From an uncultured Chlorobiales bacterium (lineage in GTDB: Bacteria; Bacteroidota; Chlorobiia; Chlorobiales; Thermochlorobacteraceae), in assembly GCA_938003965.1 (NCBI GenBank), contig CALKXI010000008.1, forward strand, positions 1-55,023: a stretch of DNA of 55,023 bases, read 5' to 3'. The position numbers and the translations under genes were made by a program. The notes under the pieces are model-generated. The model saw only the letters and a list, made by a program, of their open reading frames with translations. It was not told the DNA's origin and did no database searches. Below, piece after piece: positions 25,011 to 35,168 of the stretch (its first letter is position 1; each line of letters begins with the position of its first letter).

Positions 25011-26142
25011 ACACTCCTTGTAAAAGTTCACAACGGCATCGGTATTGGTGCGAACGTCGAAGTTGGCTTTTACATATACCAATCCTTTTGTTTGATAGGC
25101 GCGCATCAAGTCAGTGTTTTGCATCAGTTCAGCGATTGTGCGGGCAATTTCATCAGGTGATTTTTCGCGCACCATCACGCCATTTCCATTGACAAGTGCT
25201 TCTCGCAAACCTGAAGTATCTGTGCCAAGCGCGGACCGTGCCACAAGTCATCGCTTCAACCATGACGCGCGGCAACCCTTCAACACCTTCGTGAGAAGGA
25301 AGCACAAGCACACCGCATGCTTGCATCAAGGCATGAACATCATTCCGCTGTCCTAAATAACGCACATTTAAGTTTTCTTGTTGGATTTTAGCTCGAACTT
25401 CGGGCAAAGTGTGTTCGTCAATCGGCAAGCCTGCGATTGAGCAAAAGCGGCTGTTCGGCATCAGGCAACATCGTTTTGAGCAGTTTTATCGCGTTCAGAA
25501 TATCAAAAATACCTTTGCCGGTTTTGACTTGTCCAACAAAGAGCAAAATGAATCTGTCAATCGGTAATGGTAATGCGTGTCGTAACGAAAGTTTATCATC
25601 GACAGGTTTGAAGCGAAAAAGTCTATGCCGTCAAAAATGGTGCGTTTTTTTGCAGATGGAAATTGCGGCAAACGTGCGCTCGCGCCGTCGGAAACGCCGA
25701 TGATGGCGTCGGCAGCGCGTTCAATGAGATGGTCAAACTTGCTTGGAGATGTCAGGCGTGCATGAAAAATGCGTTTCGCCGATGTATGCTTTTTGGCATA
25801 TCCACAGGCAACGGCGTCGCGCTCTTCATCGACATGAAGCACCTGCAAGTTGTGTTCACGAATCAGCGAGCGAAGAAGAGGAATGTTGTTAAAAAAGCGT
25901 CGAGCTTCAAGAAGCCAACGTTTCCAAAAATAAGAACGGCGCAATTCTGCAAACGGAACAATGAACGTTGGGCAGTCTAATTGCTGAAGCAAGTTTGAAA
26001 GTTCGCCTTCGGCAGAGACGGCGGCAAAGGGTTTGACTTTGGTTCTGTCCAATTGTTCAATCATGGCGAGCATGCTTTTTTGTCCGCCCATTCGTGCGTG
26101 GTCGAAGTGGCTGGTGTAAAGCATGCGAATCGGAAAGTTCAC
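25005..26142 (-). pseudogene. frameshifted GT4-family glycosyltransferase
   Basis: Three reading frames on the minus strand together make one GT-B glycosyltransferase of the GT4 type. The first part (from ATG 26142, MNFPIRMLYTSHFDHARMGGQKSML) is intact to about TIFDGID. A run of five Ts (25616-25620) then shifts the frame; six would continue as FFRFKPVDDKLSLRH and FILLFVGQVKTGKG. A second shift near 25437-25438 (AA for A) moves into LIAGLPIDEHTLPEV, and a third near 25236-25237 (GG for G) leads from VEAMTCGT into ALGTDTSGLREAL. The C-terminal sugar-nucleotide motif HEGVEGLPRVMVEAM is clear. Either a decayed gene or three local sequencing errors; all other large genes here are intact. The start overlaps the stop of the upstream gene by four bases. 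Confidence 0.8.
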
Positions 26143-26942
26143 CGCTCGAGCTGTTCAAGTTCAAGTTTATACCGTTCACAAAGCCTTGTCCAATCAACAA
26201 GCGGCGAGAGTTCGTTTTCTTGCATGTGCGAAGCAAGCGAAGGAATGGGGGAGACACAGAGTCCTTTATTGCCAAAGGTGAGCCGTCCATAAAGTTTGCG
26301 GCTAAGTAAGCCGTCTCTGGCACCGCGTGCGGATTCCATCATCACATTGGCAAATTGACGCACGGTTTTTCCTTCGGTTAAAAAAGTAAAAGTGGTGTGG
26401 CTCGTTTGTCGCCAATGGTTGAAGCGCGTCAGAAACAAAAGCGATTGAAATCGCCATTCAGGTTTGTAGCGAAGTGCATCATCGACAGGGGAAATGAACA
26501 GCGGCAGTTGGCTTGTATCGGTGGTGAATGGAGCAAGGTAGAATCGACGTGATTTGCGTTTCAACACTTCGTTGCGATGTGTGATGAGTTCGTGAATATA
26601 CTCGAAGGCAAACGGTTGATGAAGGTAATCGTCTTCGCAAAAGTAAATCCAATCAGTTTCAGGATAGCCTTGTGCAAGGCGAAACGATTGGCGAATCGAT
26701 TCATCGTTGCCATAAACGCCATTGGTAAGCGTAACGGGAAATCGTTTGAAAAAGGCTTGTATCTCGTCGGAAAGTTTATCGCCCAAAATAAAAATCTCGT
26801 GAGGCAAATGCTTGATGGATTGATAAAGGCTCAAGAAGCAAAGTTTGACGAGCGTGGTTTTGTCTAATCCGAAAGGTCGCTTTGCACCGTGCACGGAATT
26901 AACTGTATCGCAGGTGCGAAAAATAACGCGGTAGGTGAACAT
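26139..26942 (-). CDS. glycosyltransferase-like protein (probable GT-A fold)
   Basis: A 267-residue protein starting MFTYRVIFRTCDTVNSVHG. A central segment WIYFCEDDYLHQPFAFEYIHELI resembles the DXD-containing metal and nucleotide-sugar region of GT-A enzymes, and the early EIFILGDKLSDEIQAFF fits the first beta-alpha unit. I do not recognise a closer family, so a sugar substrate is not proposed. It overlaps the GT4 pseudogene by four bases, so the two form a small polysaccharide or glycolipid unit inserted between mutS and pnp. Only about 30 bp separate its ATG from the pnp terminator, and I see no promoter there, so expression may rely on read-through. Confidence 0.6.
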   Translation of the reverse strand: MFTYRVIFRTCDTVNSVHGAKRPFGLDKTTLVKLCFLSLYQSIKHLPHEIFILGDKLSDEIQAFFKRFPVTLTNGVYGNDESIRQSFRLAQGYPETDWIYFCEDDYLHQPFAFEYIHELITHRNEVLKRKSRRFYLAPFTTDTSQLPLFISPVDDALRYKPEWRFQSLLFLTRFNHWRQTSHTTFTFLTEGKTVRQFANVMMESARGARDGLLSRKLYGRLTFGNKGLCVSPIPSLASHMQENELSPLVDWTRLCERYKLELEQLER

Positions 26943-26967
26943 GAAATTTGATGCGTTGAGTCTAAAC

Positions 26968-27015
26968 AAAAAATCCCGCTCTGCCTTACCACTACTGCGA
27001 TGCAAAAGCGGGATT
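26968..27015 (-). terminator. intrinsic terminator of pnp
   Basis: On the minus strand a 9-bp perfect stem (27007-27015 with 26972-26980) with a 26-nt loop is followed by six Us (26968-26973 includes the last stem bases). It lies 22 bp after the pnp stop. Confidence 0.75.
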
Positions 27016-27036
27016 CAACCATGTCAAGAAAATTTA

Positions 27037-29301
27037 TTAACGGGATGAGCGTCGGTCGTCGCGCCGACCATTCACACGTCCTGCGTCGCGATTGAACGAG
27101 CCTTCGGGGCGTGTTCCACGCGGTGGACGTTCAGCATGACCTTCAGGCTTTGGAAGCAAGGCTTTCGCTGAAAGTTTCAATCGCGTTTTGCCTGTCTTCG
27201 GGTCTTTCTGAATATCAATAAGTTTAACGGTAATGCGCTCGCCGGCTTTGAGTTTATCGCTGGCTTTGGAAATGCGCTCGTGTGAAATTTCCGAAATGTG
27301 TAGTAGCCCTTCTGTTTTGGGAAGGATTTCCACGAATGCACCGAGTTCATCACGAACTTCTTTGACGAGAGCATTTTCATAGACTGTTCCAACCTCGGGT
27401 TCGCTTGTGAGTCGCTTAATGAGCGCTGCGGCGCGTTCGGCGCCGTCGCCACTTGTCGATGCAATCGTGACCGTGCCATCGTCAGCAATGTCGATTTCTG
27501 TTCCGGTTTCGGCAATAATGCTGCGAATGGTTTCGCCACCTTTGCCAATGACAGTGCCAATAGCATCAACGGGAATTTGCATCGTCGTTAAGCGTGGCGC
27601 GTATTTGGACAGTTGAGGACGCGGCGCGGCAATGGCTTTTTCCATTTCGCCAAGAATGTGCAATCGTCCTTGTTTGGCTTGCTCTAAGGCTTTGGCGAGA
27701 ATGTCGTAATCTAGACCGTCTATTTTAATGTCCATTTGGCAAGCCGTAATTCCATCTTTTGTCCCTGCCACTTTGAAGTCCATATCGCCTAAGTGGTCTT
27801 CATTTCCGAGAATGTCGGAAAGAACGGCATATCGGTTGCCTTCTTTGATGAGTCCCATTGCAATTCCAGCGACTGGTTTCTTAATGGGGACGCCGGCGTC
27901 CATGACGGCTAATGTGCCACCACAAACTGATGCCATTGAAGAGGAACCGTTCGATTCCAAAATATCGGCGACAATGCGCATGGTGTAAGGAAACTCCGTT
28001 TCACTGGGCAACATTACTTTGATGGCTCGTTCAGCGAGATTGCCGTGTCCGATTTCGCGCCGACCGACGCCGGTCATTCTGCCGACTTCGCCGACTGAAA
28101 ATGGCGGAAAGTTGTAGTGTAGCATAAATCGCTTTTCAGGCTCTTCGACGAGCGTGTCGACAAGTTGTGCATCTTTGTTCGTGCCCAAGGTCAGCGTAAC
28201 GAGGGCTTGGGTTTCGCCGCGTGTAAAGAGTGCTGAGCCGTGTGCGCGTGGAAGCAAGCCAAGCTCAATCGAGATGGGACGAATGGTTGTAAGGTCGCGC
28301 CCGTCGAGCCGCTTGCCGCAGTTTAGGACAACTTCACGCATGGCTTTTTTCTCGAGGTCGTGAATGTAGCCTTTGATAACTTTTTCATTGAGGTAAATTG
28401 CTTTTTCGGGATTTGTGGCAAGCACTTCGTCTGTGATGTCAGCCTTGAATTTTTCGAGGGTGGCTTTTAGGGCTTCATCGTAGATGGCTTTGGTTTTATC
28501 AGCGCGCTCTTCTTTTTGAAGCGGTTCTTGTGCAAGGGCGTAGAGTTTGTCGTAACAAGCGGATTTGATGAAGTCTTTTAAGTCGTCAGGAACGACAGGC
28601 GGCGTGAAGGGGCGTTTTGGCTTGCCGCATTCTTTCATCATCTCTTCAAGCACACCGCATATTTTTTTGATGGCGCCATGCCCGAACTTAATTGCTTCAA
28701 GCATATCGGCTTCGGAGATTTCGTGCATTTCACCTTCAAGCATGCAAATGGTATCCTTTGTGCCGCCGATGCAAATATCCATATCGGATTCATCTAATTC
28801 TTCGGTGTGCGGATTGACGATGAACTCGCCATTGATTCTGCCAACGCGCACTTCTGCCATCGGCGTGTAGAAAGGAATGTCGGAAAAGCATAGCGCTGCC
28901 GAAGCTGCCACGCCGCCGAGCACATCAGCATCGTTGGTGCGGTCAGATGAAATCACCATCACAACAATTTGCGTTTCGTTGTAAAATCCGTCAGGAAAGA
29001 GCGGACGCAAGGCTCGGTCGATAAGGCGTGCTGAAAGAATTTCTTTTTCAGAAGGCTTGCCTTCTCGCTTAACAAAGCCACCCGGAAACCGACCAGCCGC
29101 TGAGTATTTCTCGCGAAACTCAACTTGAAGCGGAAAAAAATCTTGATTCGCTGATGCTTCTTTCTTTGCGACGGCTGTTGCTAAAACCATAGTGTCTTCC
29201 ATTGAAACAACAACCGCGCCGTCAGCTTGCTTTGCCATTTTGCCTGTTTCAATTTTCAGGACTTTCCCTTGTCCCAAATCAATTTCTCTTGTGAAAACCA
29301 T
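27037..29301 (-). CDS. pnp: polyribonucleotide nucleotidyltransferase (PNPase)
   Basis: Phosphorolytic 3'-5' exoribonuclease of RNA decay, also able to add tails. The 754-residue protein has two RNase PH-like domains (residues about 5-230 and 310-550; [22 protein letters not shown] and [16 protein letters not shown]), the alpha-helical linker, a KH domain with the GxxG loop in [14 protein letters not shown] and an S1 domain with [13 protein letters not shown]. The C terminus is an Arg/Pro-rich tail. The gene has its own promoter, a leader hairpin and a terminator, so it appears to be a single-gene unit. It diverges from rpsL. Confidence 0.97.
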   Translation of the reverse strand: MVFTREIDLGQGKVLKIETGKMAKQADGAVVVSMEDTMVLATAVAKKEASANQDFFPLQVEFREKYSAAGRFPGGFVKREGKPSEKEILSARLIDRALRPLFPDGFYNETQIVVMVISSDRTNDADVLGGVAASAALCFSDIPFYTPMAEVRVGRINGEFIVNPHTEELDESDMDICIGGTKDTICMLEGEMHEISEADMLEAIKFGHGAIKKICGVLEEMMKECGKPKRPFTPPVVPDDLKDFIKSACYDKLYALAQEPLQKEERADKTKAIYDEALKATLEKFKADITDEVLATNPEKAIYLNEKVIKGYIHDLEKKAMREVVLNCGKRLDGRDLTTIRPISIELGLLPRAHGSALFTRGETQALVTLTLGTNKDAQLVDTLVEEPEKRFMLHYNFPPFSVGEVGRMTGVGRREIGHGNLAERAIKVMLPSETEFPYTMRIVADILESNGSSSMASVCGGTLAVMDAGVPIKKPVAGIAMGLIKEGNRYAVLSDILGNEDHLGDMDFKVAGTKDGITACQMDIKIDGLDYDILAKALEQAKQGRLHILGEMEKAIAAPRPQLSKYAPRLTTMQIPVDAIGTVIGKGGETIRSIIAETGTEIDIADDGTVTIASTSGDGAERAAALIKRLTSEPEVGTVYENALVKEVRDELGAFVEILPKTEGLLHISEISHERISKASDKLKAGERITVKLIDIQKDPKTGKTRLKLSAKALLPKPEGHAERPPRGTRPEGSFNRDAGRVNGRRDDRRSSR

Positions 29302-29323
29302 TGCTTGAATTGTGATTAGTTAC

Positions 29324-29342
29324 GGCGCGAGCGTTTCGCGCC
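29324..29342 (-). promoter_or_regulatory. leader hairpin of pnp
   Basis: A perfect 7-bp GC-rich stem (GGCGCGA with TCGCGCC) and a 5-nt loop, 22 nt upstream of the pnp ATG within the predicted transcript. In E. coli, PNPase represses its own mRNA through an RNase III-cleaved leader stem; an analogous role here is inference. Confidence 0.5.
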
Positions 29343-29372
29343 AAAGCGATTATTCTTCTCTCTTAAAGCGGG

Positions 29373-29403
29373 CAAATATAGAAATATGCACGGGTTTGTG
29401 AAA
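29373..29403 (-). promoter_or_regulatory. predicted -33/-7 promoter of pnp
   Basis: TTTC (29400-29403, minus), exactly 19 nt, then TATATTTG (29373-29380), a perfect TAnnTTTG. The leader would be about 65 nt. Confidence 0.55.
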
Positions 29404-29466
29404 CCACCTTATCTCAATAGCGTCTTGTTTTTTGAAAAACGCTTGAAAAAAATGTCTGATAAAAAT

Positions 29467-29497
29467 TTTGAAAATCAACTCGAAACCTCTACCTTTG
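29467..29497 (+). promoter_or_regulatory. predicted -33/-7 promoter of the str operon
   Basis: TTTG (29467-29470), exactly 19 nt, TACCTTTG (29490-29497): both elements match the Bacteroidota-type consensus perfectly. It would start a transcript about 240 nt before rpsL. Confidence 0.65.
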
Positions 29498-29742
29498 CAG
29501 TCCTTTTTGGAAGGCAAAGCCGCCAAAACACACTGCACATTGCGCTAAACCCGCATAAACAAAGATGGAAGAGAATTGGAACTCGTGCATGTCGCCAAAG
29601 GCAAACATTGAGAAATGCGCAGGAATGCCGAAGTTCAATCGCGCAGAGTGATGTGCTAATGGTAAAGACTTCCAAAAGTCCAAAAGAAGTTAGCAAGCAG
29701 AAGTTTTAGAGATTCATTTCGCATCGCATCATCAAACAAGCA

Positions 29743-30156
29743 ATGCCAACGATACAACAATTAGTTCGCAAAGGAAGAAGTTCAAAAGCATTCAAAACCG
29801 CTTCACCAGCACTTGAAAGTTGTCCGCAAAAACGAGGTGTTTGTACGCGTGTTTATACGACAACTCCGAAGAAACCGAATTCGGCTCTTCGCAAAGTGGC
29901 AAAGGTTCGTCTTTCAAACCAAGAAGAAGTAATCGCCTACATTCCAGGAGAAGGGCACAACCTTCAAGAGCACTCGATTGTGCTGGTTCGCGGCGGTCGT
30001 GTCAAAGACCTTCCTGGCGTGCGCTATCACATTGTGCGCGGCTCGCTCGATACAGCAGGCGTTGCAAACCGCAGTCGCTCTCGCTCCAAATATGGCGCCA
30101 AAAAAGCACAACCTGCAGCAGGCAAAGGTGCGCCCGCAGCAAAAGCTAAAAAGTAA
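29743..30156 (+). CDS. rpsL: 30S ribosomal protein S12
   Basis: Decoding-centre protein of the small subunit. The 137 residues match S12 throughout ([43 protein letters not shown]). The lysines in PKKPNS and RVKDLPG, the usual sites of streptomycin resistance, are the sensitive type. An Ala/Lys-rich tail of about 15 residues follows the conserved end. First gene of the str operon; rpsG is 18 bp downstream. Confidence 0.98.
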   Translation: MPTIQQLVRKGRSSKAFKTASPALESCPQKRGVCTRVYTTTPKKPNSALRKVAKVRLSNQEEVIAYIPGEGHNLQEHSIVLVRGGRVKDLPGVRYHIVRGSLDTAGVANRSRSRSKYGAKKAQPAAGKGAPAAKAKK

Positions 30157-30174
30157 TCTGAATGAATCAAGACC

Positions 30175-30648
30175 ATGCGCAAGAAATCATCAAACAGAAA
30201 CAGAAGAGTTTTTCTCGGTGACCCAAAGTATCAAGACCCTGTAGTAGAGCGTGCAATCAATACCATTATGGAGCGTGGCAAGAAAAACATCGCTCGCTCC
30301 ATCGTCTACAGAGCGTTCGAGATTATGGAAAAGAAAAATCAAGAAAATCCGCTTGAGATATTCCGCAAAGCCGTCGCAAACGTTGCGCCAGTTGTGGAAG
30401 TTCGTGGTAAGCGTATCGGCGGGGCAACCTACCAAATTCCAATTGAAGTGCGCGCCGAACGTCGTCTTGCACTTGCAATGCGCTGGATTAAGGAAAATGC
30501 CTTAAAGCGTGGCGGACGCTCAATGGCTGATAAATTTGCCGCTGAACTCTTGGACGCTGCTAACAATCAAGGAAACTCGGTGCGCAAAAAAGAAGAAGTC
30601 CATAAAATGGCAGAAGCTAACAAAGCCTTTTCGCACTTCCGATTCTAA
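30175..30648 (+). CDS. rpsG: 30S ribosomal protein S7
   Basis: Primary 16S rRNA-binding protein that nucleates the 30S head. The 157-residue product begins MRKKSSNRNRRVFLGDPKY, contains ERGKKNIARSIVYRAFEIM and GGATYQIPIEVRAERRLALAMRWI, and ends AFSHFRF, all typical. It sits between rpsL and fusA in the str order; in E. coli S7 is the repressor of this operon, and the long leader upstream leaves room for comparable control. Confidence 0.98.
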   Translation: MRKKSSNRNRRVFLGDPKYQDPVVERAINTIMERGKKNIARSIVYRAFEIMEKKNQENPLEIFRKAVANVAPVVEVRGKRIGGATYQIPIEVRAERRLALAMRWIKENALKRGGRSMADKFAAELLDAANNQGNSVRKKEEVHKMAEANKAFSHFRF

Positions 30649-30683
30649 TAAGTCATAACGAAAACTGAACCTGATAAACGACA

Positions 30684-32804
30684 ATGCCCAGACAGATTGC
30701 GTTAGAAAGAGTACGAAACATTGGAATTTCCGCACACATTGACGCGGGAAAAACCACGACGACCGAGCGTATTCTCTACTACACCGGTCGCGTTCACCGA
30801 TTAGGTGAAGTCCATGACGGTGCCGCTACAATGGACTGGATGGAACAAGAAAAAGAACGTGGAATTACAATTACTTCCGCTGCGACAACCTGTTTTTGGA
30901 CAGCAAAGTATGGCAACTTCAAAGACAAAAAACACCGAATCAATATCATCGATACGCCCGGACATGTGGACTTTACCGTTGAAGTTGAGCGCTCCCTGCG
31001 TGTGCTCGATGGCGCGGTTGCCTTGTTTGATTCGGTAGCGGGGGTTCAGCCACAATCGGAAACGGTTTGGCGACAGATGAACAAGTATAAAGTGCCTCGC
31101 ATTGCATACGTCAACAAGATGGATAAAGTCGGCGCGAATTTTCTGAATGTGGTCAAAATGATTCAAGACCGCTTGAAATCGCGTGCTGTTCCGATTCAAT
31201 TGCCCATCGGCGAAGGCGATACATTCAAAGGTTTTGTTGATTTGATTCGTATGAAGGGAATCGTCTATGATGCTGAAGACGGCACCGCCTACCACGAAAT
31301 TGATGTGCCTGCCGACATGACAGAGAGCGTTAAACAGTGGCGCGCAAACTTGATTGAATCAGTGTCAGAAGTTAATGACGCGCTGCTCGAAAAATACCTC
31401 AGCGGCGAAGAACCAACCGAAGAAGAAGTCCGCGCTGCGCTCCGAGAAGCATCCTTGAAGTTGATGCTTGTCCCAATGCTTTGTGGGTCTTCGTTTAAGA
31501 ACAAAGGCGTGCAATTCATGCTGGATGCCGTCGTGGATTATCTACCATCACCACTTGACCTTGGGGAAGTTAAGGGCACAGACCCAAAGACAGGCAAAGA
31601 AGTGGTGCGCAAAGTGTCCGATGATGAACCTTTCACTGGACTGGCATTCAAAATTGTTACCGACCCATTTGTGGGACGCTTAACATATGTGCGCATCTAC
31701 TCAGGGAAAGTGAGTTCAGGAAGTTATGTCATTAACGCAACAAATGGCAAAAAAGAGCGCGTCGGTCGAGTGCTTCAAATGCACGCTAACCATAGAGAAG
31801 ATTTGGAAGAAGGATTGGCAGGAGAAATTGTGGGTATCGTCGGTCTGAAAGATACCCGTACAGGCGATACGCTTTGCGAAGAAGGAAAATTGATTGTGCT
31901 TGAAAAGATCACCTTCCCAGAGCCTGTCATTCAAATTGCGATTGAGCCGAAAACAAAGGCGGACTCTGAAAAAATGAGTATCGCGCTCCAAAAACTTGCA
32001 GAAGAAGACCCGACCTTCCGCGTGAAAACCGACGAAGAAACCAATCAAACGATTATTTCAGGCATGGGCGAATTGCACCTTGAAATTATTGTGGATAGAA
32101 TGAAACGCGAGTTCAAGGTCGAGGCGAACATCGGCAAGCCGCAAGTGGCTTACAAAGAAACCATTCGCAAGCGTGTAGAAGCCGAAGGAAAGTTCGTGCG
32201 TCAATCCGGTGGCAAAGGTCAGTTCGGATTGGTAAACATCTATGTAGAGCCATCGGAAAAAGGGAAAGGATTTGAGTTTGTCAATGAAATTAAAGGCGGC
32301 GCGATTCCGAAGGAATATATCCCTGCAGTTCAAGAAGGGATTGAAGAAGCAATGAAAAACGGCGTGCTTGCAGGTTATCCTATGCAAGACATCAAGGTGA
32401 CTTTGTTTGATGGAAAGTATCACGAAGTAGACTCATCCGAAATGGCGTTCAAGATTGCAGGTTCGATTGGCTTCAAAGAAGGGGCGCGCCGTGCAGACCC
32501 TGTGCTTCTCGAGCCGATTATGTCCGTCGAAGTTACAACGCCAGAAGAATACATGGGAGCAGTGATGGGCGATCTTTCCAGTCGTCGCGGACGAATTGAA
32601 GGCATGGAAGCGCGACACGGCGAACAAGTGATTACTGCCAAAGTGCCGCTGGCTAACATGTTTGGCTACTCGACCGATTTGCGCTCAATGTCGCAAGGGC
32701 GTGCAAACTACACGATGGAGTTCTTCGCGTATGAAGAAGCACCAAAAGCAGTCGCCGATGAAATTATCGAGAAGAGCGGCGCAAAAGCAACGGCTGAAGC
32801 CTAG
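30684..32804 (+). CDS. fusA: elongation factor G
   Basis: GTPase that drives ribosomal translocation. At 706 residues it is full length: G1 [15 protein letters not shown], switch region with [23 protein letters not shown], and domains II-V ending with [19 protein letters not shown]. 35 bp after rpsG and 66 bp before tuf. Only one copy is seen in the window. Confidence 0.98.
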   Translation: MPRQIALERVRNIGISAHIDAGKTTTTERILYYTGRVHRLGEVHDGAATMDWMEQEKERGITITSAATTCFWTAKYGNFKDKKHRINIIDTPGHVDFTVEVERSLRVLDGAVALFDSVAGVQPQSETVWRQMNKYKVPRIAYVNKMDKVGANFLNVVKMIQDRLKSRAVPIQLPIGEGDTFKGFVDLIRMKGIVYDAEDGTAYHEIDVPADMTESVKQWRANLIESVSEVNDALLEKYLSGEEPTEEEVRAALREASLKLMLVPMLCGSSFKNKGVQFMLDAVVDYLPSPLDLGEVKGTDPKTGKEVVRKVSDDEPFTGLAFKIVTDPFVGRLTYVRIYSGKVSSGSYVINATNGKKERVGRVLQMHANHREDLEEGLAGEIVGIVGLKDTRTGDTLCEEGKLIVLEKITFPEPVIQIAIEPKTKADSEKMSIALQKLAEEDPTFRVKTDEETNQTIISGMGELHLEIIVDRMKREFKVEANIGKPQVAYKETIRKRVEAEGKFVRQSGGKGQFGLVNIYVEPSEKGKGFEFVNEIKGGAIPKEYIPAVQEGIEEAMKNGVLAGYPMQDIKVTLFDGKYHEVDSSEMAFKIAGSIGFKEGARRADPVLLEPIMSVEVTTPEEYMGAVMGDLSSRRGRIEGMEARHGEQVITAKVPLANMFGYSTDLRSMSQGRANYTMEFFAYEEAPKAVADEIIEKSGAKATAEA

Positions 32805-32870
32805 TGCTAAAAAGGAAATTCGAGTTTAACCATACAACACTGTAACTGCTAACTTTGGAGGAATCCAACA

Positions 32871-34052
32871 ATGGCTAAAGAGAATTTTAAGAGAGACAAA
32901 CCGCACGTGAACATCGGCACGATTGGACATGTCGACCACGGCAAAACTACGCTCACAGCGGCAATCACAAAGACACTGTCTGAACGCGGCCTGGCGCAAG
33001 CCTTAGCGTACGAACAAATTGACAAAGCGCCCGAAGAAAAAGCGCGGGGCATTACAATTTCAACTTCTCACGTTGAATACGAAACAGAGAAGCGCCACTA
33101 TGCGCACATCGACTGCCCCGGACATGCCGACTATATCAAAAACATGATTACCGGCGCCGCTCAAATGGACGGTGCAATTCTCGTGGTTGCTGCAACTGAC
33201 GGACCGATGCCACAGACACGCGAACACATCTTGCTGGCTCGTCAAGTCAATGTGCCGTCAATTGTCGTGTTCTTGAACAAAATTGATATTGCTGACCCAG
33301 AACTTGTGGAACTGGTCGAAATGGAACTGCGCGAATTGCTCACCAGCTACAAGTTCCCCGGCGATGAAATCCCGATTGTGCGCGGTTCTGCGCTTGGAGC
33401 GCTCAACGGAGAAAAGCAATGGGTGGACTCCGTTATCAAGTTGATGGAAGAAGTCGACCGCTACATTCCGACACCTGTGCGCGACATTGACAAGCCATTC
33501 TTAATGCCGGTTGAAGATGTCTTCACAATTCAAGGTCGTGGAACAGTTGCCACAGGACGCATTGAGCGCGGAAAAATCAAATTGAACGAAGAGGTCGAAA
33601 TTGTTGGCTTTGGTCCGACCAAGAAATCGGTCGTAACTGGTATCGAGATGTTCCGCAAAAACCTCGAGGAAGGTCAGGCAGGTGATAATGCAGGGCTTCT
33701 TCTCCGCGGCATTGAAAAGAATCAAGTTGAACGTGGCATGGTGATTGCAAAGCCTGGCACTACTACGCCTCACACAAAGTTCAAGGCGCAAATCTACGTG
33801 TTGAAGAAAGAAGAAGGCGGACGCCACACGCCGTTCTTCTCAGGGTATCGCCCGCAGTTCTATTTCAGAACAACCGATGTTACAGGCGTTATCATACTTC
33901 CGTCTGGCATCGATATGGTAATGCCTGGCGACAATGTAACGGTGGAAGTAGAATTGATTACGCCTGTTGCAATGGACAAAGGTTTGAACTTCGCAATTCG
34001 TGAAGGTGGAAAAACCATCGGCGCAGGCGCAGTATCCGAAATCATCGCATAA
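32871..34052 (+). CDS. tuf: elongation factor Tu
   Basis: Delivers aminoacyl-tRNA to the ribosome. 393 residues with G1 [11 protein letters not shown], switch [20 protein letters not shown], and domains II/III ending [10 protein letters not shown] strong GGAGG ribosome-binding site precedes the ATG at 32871, one of the clearest in the window, which suits a very highly expressed gene. An intrinsic terminator follows 17 bp after the stop. Confidence 0.98.
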   Translation: MAKENFKRDKPHVNIGTIGHVDHGKTTLTAAITKTLSERGLAQALAYEQIDKAPEEKARGITISTSHVEYETEKRHYAHIDCPGHADYIKNMITGAAQMDGAILVVAATDGPMPQTREHILLARQVNVPSIVVFLNKIDIADPELVELVEMELRELLTSYKFPGDEIPIVRGSALGALNGEKQWVDSVIKLMEEVDRYIPTPVRDIDKPFLMPVEDVFTIQGRGTVATGRIERGKIKLNEEVEIVGFGPTKKSVVTGIEMFRKNLEEGQAGDNAGLLLRGIEKNQVERGMVIAKPGTTTPHTKFKAQIYVLKKEEGGRHTPFFSGYRPQFYFRTTDVTGVIILPSGIDMVMPGDNVTVEVELITPVAMDKGLNFAIREGGKTIGAGAVSEIIA

Positions 34053-34069
34053 AAAATGAAAAAGCGTGA

Positions 34070-34101
34070 GGGGTGTCTGTTTCGGCAGACGCTCCTTTTT
34101 T
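34070..34101 (+). terminator. intrinsic terminator/attenuator between tuf and rpsJ
   Basis: A 10-bp stem (34070-34079 with 34086-34095, two G-U pairs), 6-nt loop TTTCGG, then six Us (34096-34101). The rpsJ start codon is only 25 nt further on, which leaves no space for a separate promoter, so partial read-through is implied. Confidence 0.8.
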
Positions 34102-34125
34102 ATCCAAATTTAGATAAGGAAAGAC

Positions 34126-34437
34126 GTGGCAGCGCAACAAAAAATCCGCATCAAACTTAAATCATATGACCACAGTTTGGTCGACAAGTGGGCGGAAAAA
34201 ATTATCGATGTCGTCAAGCAAACAGATGTAATCATTTCAGGTCCAATTCCGCTTCCAACGGAAACTCAAATATACACTGTCAACCGTTCCCCTCACGTTG
34301 ACAAGAAATCACGCGAACAGTTTATGATTGCATCGCACAAACGTCTGATTGAAATCATCAACCCAAACAGCAAAACTATCGATTTGCTGATGAAAATCGA
34401 GTTGCCCAGCGGCGTTGATGTCGAAATCAAAAGCTAA
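34126..34437 (+). CDS. rpsJ: 30S ribosomal protein S10
   Basis: 103-residue S10 ([49 protein letters not shown]), a 30S head protein that also acts as NusE in antitermination. It starts with GTG at 34126 behind an AAGGAAAG ribosome-binding site. First gene of the S10 cluster, immediately after the tuf terminator. Confidence 0.97.
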   Translation: MAAQQKIRIKLKSYDHSLVDKWAEKIIDVVKQTDVIISGPIPLPTETQIYTVNRSPHVDKKSREQFMIASHKRLIEIINPNSKTIDLLMKIELPSGVDVEIKS

Positions 34438-34501
34438 ATCACTTAAATAACAGATTCATTAACCGTCGTTTCAAAACGATGGGTTACAAAATCGAACACA
34501 C

Positions 34502-35134
34502 ATGGGTGCAATTTTGGGAAAAAAAATCGGAATGACCAGTATCTATGACGCCAAAGGCAAGGTTGTTCCGTGCACAGTGATAGAAGCAGGACCATGTTTC
34601 ATTTCACAGGTCAAAACAGTCGACAAAGAAGGCTACGATGCTTATCAGTTTGCCTTCGATGAAAAACGTGAAGACCGCACGCCGAAGCCACAGATTGGAC
34701 ACTTCAAAAAAGCAAATGTGAAACCTGCATATAAGGTTGTCGAGTTTCGAAAGGAGGTGGTTGGATTAGAGTTGAACGCAGGCGACATGGTCAAGGCAGA
34801 CGTGTTCAAAGAAGGCGAAAAAGTGGATGTTGTAGGTATTTCAAAAGGCAAGGGGTTTGCAGGTGTTGTGAAGCGGCATCATTTTGGTGGTGGTTCAAGG
34901 ACGCACGGGCAATCCGACCGCGAGCGCGCACCTGGCTCAATGGGGGGCTCGTCGTATCCATCGCGCTCCTTCAAAGGGCTTAGAATGGGCGGCAGAATGG
35001 GCGGCAAGCGCGTTACCGTTCGCAACCTGACGGTGGTGAAAGTGATTGCGGGCTCAAACTTGATAGTTGTGCGCGGCGCGGTTCCAGGACCGAAGAACGC
35101 ATATCTTCAAATCACTACAGCAAAGAAACCCTAA
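34502..35134 (+). CDS. rplC: 50S ribosomal protein L3
   Basis: 210-residue L3, an early 23S rRNA-binding protein. [15 protein letters not shown] at the N terminus and the long loop with [16 protein letters not shown] and [25 protein letters not shown] reaching the peptidyl-transferase centre are conserved. 64 bp after rpsJ. Confidence 0.98.
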   Translation: MGAILGKKIGMTSIYDAKGKVVPCTVIEAGPCFISQVKTVDKEGYDAYQFAFDEKREDRTPKPQIGHFKKANVKPAYKVVEFRKEVVGLELNAGDMVKADVFKEGEKVDVVGISKGKGFAGVVKRHHFGGGSRTHGQSDRERAPGSMGGSSYPSRSFKGLRMGGRMGGKRVTVRNLTVVKVIAGSNLIVVRGAVPGPKNAYLQITTAKKP

Positions 35135-35168
35135 TCATCAGCCGTAACGATTAAACGCATCAACAAGG

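Larger units (their letters stand above)
29302..29742. other. 441-bp divergent control region between pnp and rpsL
   Basis: No convincing gene lies here. It holds the pnp leader with a hairpin, two divergent predicted promoters about 60 bp apart, and a leader of roughly 240 nt before rpsL. A 107-codon frame at 29386-29709 starts upstream of the rpsL promoter, has no homology that I recognise and no ribosome-binding site, so I treat it as noncoding. Confidence 0.7.

Noticed and set aside
29386-29709. 107-codon frame upstream of rpsL
   Set aside because: It begins before the predicted rpsL promoter, overlaps the divergent pnp promoter side, has no recognisable motif and no ribosome-binding site.
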